Source of the DNA: an uncultured Clostridia bacterium
GTDB lineage: Bacteria > Bacillota > Clostridia > TANB77 > CAG-508
Assembly: GCA_934155625.1 (NCBI GenBank)
Contig: CAKPHD010000012.1
Location: 1 to 36,523, forward strand
Direction of reading: 5' to 3'
Length of the DNA stretch: 36,523 nt
Shown: positions 29,406 to 36,523 of the stretch, one piece after another
Position numbering within the stretch: the stretch's first letter is position 1
Layout: each line of letters opens with the position of its first letter
Translations under genes and position numbers: made by a program
Notes under the pieces: generated by a model
What the model was told of the DNA's origin: nothing
Database searches by the model: none
What the model saw: the letters and a program-made list of their open reading frames with translations, nothing else

Positions 29406-32400
29406 TTATTTTCCAAGCTTAAACGAAGTTCCGCTTGAATATATCAACTCTGGTGCATAAATCACAAGACTTGAAGTTCCGCAATTTGAAAACATAGATG
29501 TATTTTGACTAGCTATCTTAGTAAATCCTTCTCCCAAATCTAATACTGTCATTGCCTTTGCGCCTGTTCCAGAGAACATATTTGTCATATTTTCTACCTT
29601 GGTTGTAAAAAATTTATCTTTTAAATCAAGGCTTGTCATTGCTATATATCCTGTATTTGCAAACATATAACTCATATCTGTTACTTTGCTTGTATCAAAA
29701 TTATTGCTCAAGCTAAATGTTTTCATCTTTTCATGTCCTACATTTACAAACATTCCCATCATATTAGTTACTTTACTTGTATCAAAGCTATCTGGTAATG
29801 TCAATTCTCCCATAGCTGTATATCCTAATGAGCGTAACATTCTTGACATATTTGTTACATTTTTGGTTGTAAATTTACTTCCAAATGTTATGGTTGTCAT
29901 TGCCGTGTATCCTGCTTCGTTAAACATATTTGACATATCTGTAACACTTGATGTGTCAAATCCATCACCTAAGCTGAATGTCTTCATTTTACTATATCCA
30001 AATCCTTCAAACATACTAGACATATTTGTAACATTGTCAACATGCAATAAACCTATATTTTCTATTATTGGATTTGATGCCTCGCTTGTTTCTGCACACG
30101 CTGTATCTCTTCCAATATTTGCAAACAAATAGCTTGAATCTATATTACCATTCATAATTATGCTGCTTCCTATATGGACTATATATGTTCCTCTTGAAGT
30201 TGTCTCATACCATGCGATTATTGAACCATCTTCTTGGGCTGATACGTCCCATTTAGTATTATCATTATAATTTGCATAATCTTCAAAAATTACTTTTTCG
30301 ACTTTTTGTCTTTGAACTTTTGAATTTCCTAAGAATGAACTTGTTGCTGTTTTTTCCGTATCAGTTTTTCTTAAACAGCTATATAATACAAATTCTTGCT
30401 CTTTGCTCTTATTTCCTGAATTATCTACAAGAGTTCCTTCTGCTAACACAATTTTTACTTGGTATGCATTACTTACAAAGCCTGAAACCTCTACTTTATA
30501 CTGTTTACCATATGTCATTGTTACTGAAGTATCTTCTGTAACTTTTACTGTAATTCCTGATGTTTGCTCAACTCCATTTACTATAACCTTAATTTTATCA
30601 GTTGTTAATTCAGATTTTGACTTATTCAAATATTTATCAGTTCCTCTTAAAATAATACTTGCCGTCTGCTTCCTTGGTGTAGCTGTTGCTGAACCAACTT
30701 GTTCCCACAATGGATCTACTACATCGACTATCTTTCCATCTCCTGTAGATTCTCCTGGGAAGTCTAAACCTGATGTAATTATTGTTGACACATTGCTATT
30801 ATTTGAAGTATCTTTTACTATTGATGGATTTTCGTTAAATGTTACAGTTACTACACCACTGTAATTTAAGAAATCTTCTGTTTTAATAGTTTGTTCTAAA
30901 TTAGATAATTTTAATGTATAACGTTTTCCTATAACCTGGTTTATTAATCCTGTTTGTACCACTCCATCAATTGTTTTATTTATTGGCTTAGCCTCAGTTC
31001 CTGCATAAACATTTTCTGTTGCTATTATTTCTTTGGTTACTTTATCATTATTTGTTATATCTTCATTATCAACTTTTATCGTTAAATATTTTTTCAAATT
31101 CTCAGTTGTTAATACGCTGCTTTCTGCAAAATATTTATCTATTGCCTCTATTTGCATTGTAAATGTCTTACTCTTGTAATCTATATCCCCTTCTGCATAT
31201 TTGTATGTTATCTCAGGTTTTATATAATCTACGAAAGCTCCACCTACCTCTGTATCTTCGTGTAAAGTATTATTTGATGTATCTTTTACTGCATTCTTAG
31301 CAATTTTTATTGAAACAGTTCCACTCCAATCTGTAAAGTTTCTTGCTGTATCAATCTGTGTTCTTTCTTGTTTAAAGTTTGATAATACTAATTTATATTG
31401 TTGTCCCACTACTTGCGAACTACCATTTACTGTTGCCGTTATGTCAGAAAGTTTTGTAAGCACTTTAGTTATTCCTGTTGCCTCTTCTTTATCTACATAA
31501 ACCTTTATATCATTTTCTGACAATTCTTTCACTGTATCTAAATATTTATCACTTACATTAAATATTATTGTCTCTGTCTGTGCTGTTTTATCAGTTGTTA
31601 CTGATTCTCTTACAATTTTTGGATTTATAAAGTCTACTAGTCCTAACTCAAATTCTTGTTTTTTACTTGTATTACCATATTGATCTTGTATTTTTCCTTC
31701 TGCAAGTTCGATTTTTGTATTACCACTCCATTCTAGGAATGATCTTCCATCTGGCTTATCTGATTCTTCCCATTTTGAAAGTGTTAAAGTATATCTAACT
31801 CCATATTGAACTTTGTTACTTACGCCATTGTATGTTCTTGTTTCTGTTAATTTTTCTGGCTCACTTAATTCTTTAATTACATTTTCTGTTGTTGTCACTT
31901 TAGTTCCATCAACATATACAGTTATATCAGCTGTTGTTAGATTACTACTCTTAAAGTATTTATCTGTTCCAACCAAGTCTACTGTTACTATCTTATTAGT
32001 ATAGTCAATGTTTAGGTTTTCTGTTTTCCAGATTGGATCTACTACATCCACTATTTGTTCATTTCCTGTATGGTCTGGTTCATTTACACCAATTGTTATT
32101 ATTTTGTCTATATTTTTATTTTCTGATTTGTCTTGCGCCAAATTGTCTGGAATTGTAATACTCATTGGTCCACTGTAGTCTTTATATTTTTCTCCATTTG
32201 CAATATCTGATTGTTGCAATCCACCTATTACCAATTTGTATTTTTCACCTATCTTTGCACTTGCACCATCTCTTGTTTCTGTTACATCTTCTATTTTTTC
32301 TATTGATTTAGTTATTTTGGCATTATCTATTTGCGTGTCTGAGTCTAACAATTTTACTGTTATTTTATTTGCAAGTTCTTGTGATGTATATAATGTTTTA

Positions 32401-35400
32401 TCAAAGTATTTATCTACTATAGAAAATTCTACTGTTAATGTTTTATTTTCCGTATCTATATTTCCACTTGAATATACATATGTAAATTCTGGTTTTATAA
32501 AATCTGCAAACATTACATCTTCTGTATTTTGTTCAACTTGTTTTTCATCATTTACTGTATTATCTGCTCTTTCTCCATCACTTGCTATTGCTATATTTTT
32601 ATTTCCATACTTATCTGTTGCTGTTCCTTGTGCTACTTGTATTGTTATATTTCCACTCCACTCTAAATAATTTTTACCTGTTCTTCTTGATGCTTCTTCT
32701 AATTTTGATAGTGTTAGTGTATATGTTACATCTTTTGCTCCTGTTCTTGTGTTATCTACTTGTGTTGCTGTTCCTAATGATTTGGTTACTATGCTTGTTA
32801 TGTCTGTTCCATCTATTAGTACTTTAATGTTTCCTACTGCTAGTGAACCTGTTACATCACTTGTATATTCACTTGAATCTACTTCTGGATTTGTTGTTGC
32901 TCTTAGTGTTATCGCTATACTCTTATTTGTTGTGTTTACTGTTGCTGCTTCTTTTTGCCATTCTATTCTGTATTTTGCATTTATTGTTCCTGTTGATAAT
33001 GCTACCGTTGTACTTGATTTTGTATTTAGCTTAAAGTTTGTCTTGTTTCTATATATTGATTCTGGCGAATATACTACTAGTGAACCCGATTTTCCTGTAT
33101 CATGGAACATATTAGTATTAGTACTTGTTATTGTAGTAAATGCTGGTCCTAAGTCTAGACTTGTCATTGAGCCTCGTCCTGTTCCATTAAACATATTATT
33201 CATATCAGTCACTTTACTTGTATAGAACTTGTCTCCTAAATCTAAACTTGTCATTTTATTTCCTGTATCTTGGAACATAGCATTCATATTAGTTACTTTA
33301 CTTGTGTCAAAATTATTTCCAAGATTCAAGCTGGTCATCTCCATCTTTCCAGTTCCAGAAAACATCATGTTCATACTTCTCACTTCACTTGTATTAAACT
33401 TAGAACCTAAATCTAAGCTTGTCATTGCTCTACTACCTGTACTCGAAAACATACTATTCATAGTAGTTACTTTACTTGTATCAAATTTATCTCCTAAGTC
33501 AAATTCTTTCATCGCATTATATCCTGTTGAATTAAACATATTCTCCATATTGGTTACATTACTTGTATCGAACTTACTTCCCAAGTCTAGTTTTTCCATT
33601 GCCATAGTTCCAGTTTTATAAAACATAGAATCCATATCAGTTGCTGTAACTGTATTTAATAAGTCAATATTAACAATTGTCTCTTTTTTAGTATAATCAA
33701 TTCTATCATTTGTGCCTAACCATGCAAATAAATAACTTGAATTTGAATTTGCAAATATCTCATAATCACTTCCAATGTATACATCATATTGTTGATATCC
33801 TCCCATTGAAGTCTTTTCATCATACCATGATAATATTGAACCATCTCCTTGAGCAGAAACATCTTTAGCTGTAGAATTTACATTATCTAAATTGTCTACA
33901 AATGTTACAGTCTCGATTCTTTCTCTGGCAATATTAGTATTACCTAAAAATCCTGCTGTTGCATAAGTCTCTGTATTTGTTGCTATCAATTTATTAATCA
34001 ATATAATACTAGTTTTTTTATTCTTATTTCCGTATTTATCTAAAACAGTTCCCTCTGGAATTAGCAACTTAACTTGTTTAATAGTAGAATCTGAAGGTAT
34101 ATCTGTAAGATTTACTGTAACCTCTTCACCATATTGCACAGTAGAAGATTCTCCATTCTCAATTCTTGTTTCATTCAAATTTTTCTTAGCAGCAATTGTC
34201 ATACCTACACTCGTTGATTTTGCTCCATTTACATATACTTGAATACCTGTTGATAATGTACTACTTGCAAAATACTTATCTGTTGCTTGAATTGTTACAG
34301 TTCCAGTTTTAGCTTTTGCATCCACTGTTAAGCTTGTTGCCTCTATGTGTGGTGCTACAACATCCACTACTTCTGCAGTACCTGTACCTTCTGGCAAATC
34401 AATACCAGTTGTTATAGTTGTTGCCACATTTGTATTTGATGAATCATCCTTTGCCTTACCTTCTGGTATTGCAATTGTAATTACACCACTGTAGTCTAAA
34501 TATTTATCCCCTTCTTTTATTTGCAATTGTTCTAATCCTGATAATGTTAGCCAATAACGTTTTCCTACAATTTTTTGGTTTCCATCTATTGTGTCATAAA
34601 GATTTACTACTCTAAGGTTTCTTATTATATTTGATGAATTATCTATAATCTTATCATCGATTTTTATTGTAAAATCACTTAATTGTAAATCTTTATTTTC
34701 AGAACTATAGTATTTATCAGTCACATCAAATATCATACTTACAGATTTATGAACCTCATCTTTTTCAAGATTCGTATTCATATATATTACTGATGGTGCT
34801 ATAAGATCCATAAACATTTCATTTTCTGTGTTTTGATTTACTTTTTCTCCTTGTATATATTGTTTAACACCATTTATGATTTCCATATTCTTATTGCCAT
34901 AAGCATCATTCAATGTTCCTTTTGCAAAATTAATAGCTATATTTCCTGACCATTCTTTATAAGACTTTTCATTTATTAATTTGTTTTGTTCAAGGTCAGA
35001 TAATTCTATATCATATATTACTTCATTATCAGTTTTTGAAACTAATACAACATTTTTAGTAATTCCATCTGCTAATTCTCCATCAATATAAACTTGCATT
35101 TTAGCATCTGTTGCATCTAATGAAGCTGCTATATTAAGTTTTGCTCCAGCATATTTTTCTGCATCAACTTTTCCGCTTACTCTTACTGTCATCTTTTTAT
35201 TCTCTTTGTCCAACTTAACAGAAACTTTCCCCCATTCTGGTTTATATTTAGGATTTATTGTTCCTCTTGTATAAGAAATTGTTGTTGATGAAGTTGTACT
35301 CAACTTAAATTGTGTAGAACTATTGTAAATTGATTCTGGTGCATATATTACTGCACTCCAATCTTTTCCACAATAATTAAACATTGTACTATTTGATGAA

Positions 35401-36523
35401 GCAATTTTAGTAAATGCTGGTCCTAAGTCTAATGTTGTCATATTATCATTTCCAGCTCTCCAGAACATTGCTGTCATTTCAGTTACTTTTGATGTATCAA
35501 ATTTAGGTCCCAATTTTAAAGTTGTCATCTTTAAATATCCTGTAGTTCCAAACATCCTTTCCATGTCTGTTATATTACTTGTATCAAAATTATTACCCAA
35601 ATCTAACTTAGTCATAGACCTGTAGCCAGTAGCAAAGAACATATGATTAGCATCTGTTATATTATGTATATATAATACATCTAAATTATTTATTACTTCT
35701 GTTGCTTTACATTTTGTAGAATATCCTATATCTGCAAATAAATAACTTGAATTCGAATTTGCAAACATAGCACAATTGCTTCCTATATATACTTTATATG
35801 CTCCAGACGAATTTGAAGTATGCCATGCCATTATTGATTTATCTTGATTTACTGATACATCCCATGCTGTAACATCAACATATCTATCAGTTGTATAATC
35901 ATATACTGTTGAAGGTATATTATCTACAAATGTTACACTTTCAATATTTTGTCTTTGCATTGTACTTCCTAAAAATTTACTTGTATTCAATTTTTCTGAA
36001 GCTGCACTTTTTAATGTCGAATAAACAAAACAATCTTTATACTCATTTGTATTTCCTGTCTCATCTACAACGCTTCCCTCTGGTACTCTTATTTTTAGCA
36101 CTCTTCCATTAATTGGATATCCAGAAATTTTTATCTTATATTGAACTCCATATTGCTTTAAAGTTCCATTTATCATTGTTTTTAACTCAGTTGCTTCAAC
36201 TTCTTTAGTTATACCACTTGTGATATTAGTTCCATCTAGCATAACTTGTAAGCTATCTGGTGTTAATAAATTCTGTTTAAAATATTTATCTGTTATGTTT
36301 ACAACCAACTCTGCTGTCTTGTTTTCAATATCTTTACTGCTTGATACAACTTCAACCATAGGTTTTATAACATCAATTAAACCTAAGTTTAAAGTAGTTT
36401 CTTTATTACTATTTCCACTACTATCTTTTAATACTCCTTCAGAAATTTTTAAGTTCATATTGCCACTATATTCTTTGTATGGTCTACCACTGTTTAAATA
36501 TTCAGTATATGATTCTTCTAAAT
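29406..36523 (-). CDS. giant modular surface protein: Ig-like repeats and BspA/DUF285 leucine-rich blocks (5' end outside window)
   Basis: Open from the right edge to TAA 29408-29406; at least 2372 residues, no start in view. About ten Ig-like modules of some 110-130 residues carry DKYF/DKYL motifs and end with patterns like YxEWSGNxxIxIAxGTxxDxxGN. Between and after them are three blocks (about 35985-35275, 33965-32975, 30335-29406). Each opens FLGNT..R..IETVTFVDN, passes SSYLFAxxG, then has several 23-26 residue repeats of the form FDTSKVTxMxxMFxxTGxxxM. This is the DUF285/BspA-type leucine-rich repeat. Most likely an adhesin. The end is abrupt (YSSGTSFKLGK) within a cap that continues for dozens of residues in the other two blocks, with no membrane anchor or LPxTG. 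Confidence 0.85.
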   Translation of the reverse strand, partial: LEESYTEYLNSGRPYKEYSGNMNLKISEGVLKDSSGNSNKETTLNLGLIDVIKPMVEVVSSSKDIENKTAELVVNITDKYFKQNLLTPDSLQVMLDGTNITSGITKEVEATELKTMINGTLKQYGVQYKIKISGYPINGRVLKIRVPEGSVVDETGNTNEYKDCFVYSTLKSAASEKLNTSKFLGSTMQRQNIESVTFVDNIPSTVYDYTTDRYVDVTAWDVSVNQDKSIMAWHTSNSSGAYKVYIGSNCAMFANSNSSYLFADIGYSTKCKATEVINNLDVLYIHNITDANHMFFATGYRSMTKLDLGNNFDTSNITDMERMFGTTGYLKMTTLKLGPKFDTSKVTEMTAMFWRAGNDNMTTLDLGPAFTKIASSNSTMFNYCGKDWSAVIYAPESIYNSSTQFKLSTTSSTTISYTRGTINPKYKPEWGKVSVKLDKENKKMTVRVSGKVDAEKYAGAKLNIAASLDATDAKMQVYIDGELADGITKNVVLVSKTDNEVIYDIELSDLEQNKLINEKSYKEWSGNIAINFAKGTLNDAYGNKNMEIINGVKQYIQGEKVNQNTENEMFMDLIAPSVIYMNTNLEKDEVHKSVSMIFDVTDKYYSSENKDLQLSDFTIKIDDKIIDNSSNIIRNLRVVNLYDTIDGNQKIVGKRYWLTLSGLEQLQIKEGDKYLDYSGVITIAIPEGKAKDDSSNTNVATTITTGIDLPEGTGTAEVVDVVAPHIEATSLTVDAKAKTGTVTIQATDKYFASSTLSTGIQVYVNGAKSTSVGMTIAAKKNLNETRIENGESSTVQYGEEVTVNLTDIPSDSTIKQVKLLIPEGTVLDKYGNKNKKTSIILINKLIATNTETYATAGFLGNTNIARERIETVTFVDNLDNVNSTAKDVSAQGDGSILSWYDEKTSMGGYQQYDVYIGSDYEIFANSNSSYLFAWLGTNDRIDYTKKETIVNIDLLNTVTATDMDSMFYKTGTMAMEKLDLGSKFDTSNVTNMENMFNSTGYNAMKEFDLGDKFDTSKVTTMNSMFSSTGSRAMTSLDLGSKFNTSEVRSMNMMFSGTGKMEMTSLNLGNNFDTSKVTNMNAMFQDTGNKMTSLDLGDKFYTSKVTDMNNMFNGTGRGSMTSLDLGPAFTTITSTNTNMFHDTGKSGSLVVYSPESIYRNKTNFKLNTKSSTTVALSTGTINAKYRIEWQKEAATVNTTNKSIAITLRATTNPEVDSSEYTSDVTGSLAVGNIKVLIDGTDITSIVTKSLGTATQVDNTRTGAKDVTYTLTLSKLEEASRRTGKNYLEWSGNITIQVAQGTATDKYGNKNIAIASDGERADNTVNDEKQVEQNTEDVMFADFIKPEFTYVYSSGNIDTENKTLTVEFSIVDKYFDKTLYTSQELANKITVKLLDSDTQIDNAKITKSIEKIEDVTETRDGASAKIGEKYKLVIGGLQQSDIANGEKYKDYSGPMSITIPDNLAQDKSENKNIDKIITIGVNEPDHTGNEQIVDVVDPIWKTENLNIDYTNKIVTVDLVGTDKYFKSSNLTTADITVYVDGTKVTTTENVIKELSEPEKLTETRTYNGVSNKVQYGVRYTLTLSKWEESDKPDGRSFLEWSGNTKIELAEGKIQDQYGNTSKKQEFELGLVDFINPKIVRESVTTDKTAQTETIIFNVSDKYLDTVKELSENDIKVYVDKEEATGITKVLTKLSDITATVNGSSQVVGQQYKLVLSNFKQERTQIDTARNFTDWSGTVSIKIAKNAVKDTSNNTLHEDTEVGGAFVDYIKPEITYKYAEGDIDYKSKTFTMQIEAIDKYFAESSVLTTENLKKYLTIKVDNEDITNNDKVTKEIIATENVYAGTEAKPINKTIDGVVQTGLINQVIGKRYTLKLSNLEQTIKTEDFLNYSGVVTVTFNENPSIVKDTSNNSNVSTIITSGLDFPGESTGDGKIVDVVDPLWEQVGSATATPRKQTASIILRGTDKYLNKSKSELTTDKIKVIVNGVEQTSGITVKVTEDTSVTMTYGKQYKVEVSGFVSNAYQVKIVLAEGTLVDNSGNKSKEQEFVLYSCLRKTDTEKTATSSFLGNSKVQRQKVEKVIFEDYANYNDNTKWDVSAQEDGSIIAWYETTSRGTYIVHIGSSIIMNGNIDSSYLFANIGRDTACAETSEASNPIIENIGLLHVDNVTNMSSMFEGFGYSKMKTFSLGDGFDTSSVTDMSNMFNEAGYTAMTTITFGSKFTTKNVTNMSRMLRSLGYTAMGELTLPDSFDTSKVTNMMGMFVNVGHEKMKTFSLSNNFDTSKVTDMSYMFANTGYIAMTSLDLKDKFFTTKVENMTNMFSGTGAKAMTVLDLGEGFTKIASQNTSMFSNCGTSSLVIYAPELIYSSGTSFKLGK

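Overview
The window is AT-rich, tightly packed, mostly minus-strand DNA. It looks like a spore-forming low-GC Clostridia-type Firmicute. It carries spoIIAA-spoIIAB-sigF, spoIID, spoIIQ and spoIVFA/spoIVFB homologues, a mraZ-rsmH-ftsL cluster, Clostridium-like AGGAGG ribosome binding sites with many TTG/GTG starts, and matches to the Spo0A box TGTCGAA at three promoters. Nothing indicates phage, plasmid, transposase or CRISPR. The species cannot be named from this sequence.

Layout. 1-1.9 kb: murC and a tRNA-Thr(CGT). 1.9-5.0 kb: a minus-strand pair made of a secreted dockerin-bearing glucosaminidase and a membrane-anchored cadherin-like protein. 5.1-7.7 kb: a U32-family protein on plus. 7.8-9.6 kb: dxs, split by a frameshift. 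9.8-14.2 kb: a small membrane protein and the sporulation block spoIIAA-AB-sigF-spoIID-spoIIQ, driven by a promoter with two inverted Spo0A boxes. 14.5-20.7 kb: spoIVFA-spoIVFB, der-plsY-gpsA, a zinc-ribbon protein and dtd. 20.9-24.5 kb: a surface-assembly operon (sortase, thioester/Cna-B adhesin, TasA/camelysin-like subunit, a second exported protein and a 46-residue exported peptide) behind a promoter with two tandem Spo0A boxes. 24.7-25.7 kb: a divergent HD-GYP protein. 25.7-29.3 kb: ftsL, rsmH and mraZ (with three 10-bp-phased MraZ boxes) and a cysteine desulfurase. 29.4 kb to the right edge: the 3' part of a giant modular Ig-like/DUF285 surface protein that ends mid-module.

The most unusual element is a family of about 37-38 bp repeats. 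Each unit has an invariant core AGAACCGGTCCCAA and flanking GGTACC/GGTACG sequences. There are 24 copies at seven intergenic loci, in arrays of 2-5. They sit between cotranscribed genes (spoIIAA/AB, der/plsY, spoIVFA/FB) or just before a start codon, and they abut stop codons. One array has been read into, so the last ~35 residues of SpoIIAA are repeat-encoded. One locus carries two units in opposite orientation and would fold into a terminator. The second main candidate system is the Spo0A-box-controlled sortase/adhesin/TasA-like operon with its tiny third exported product.
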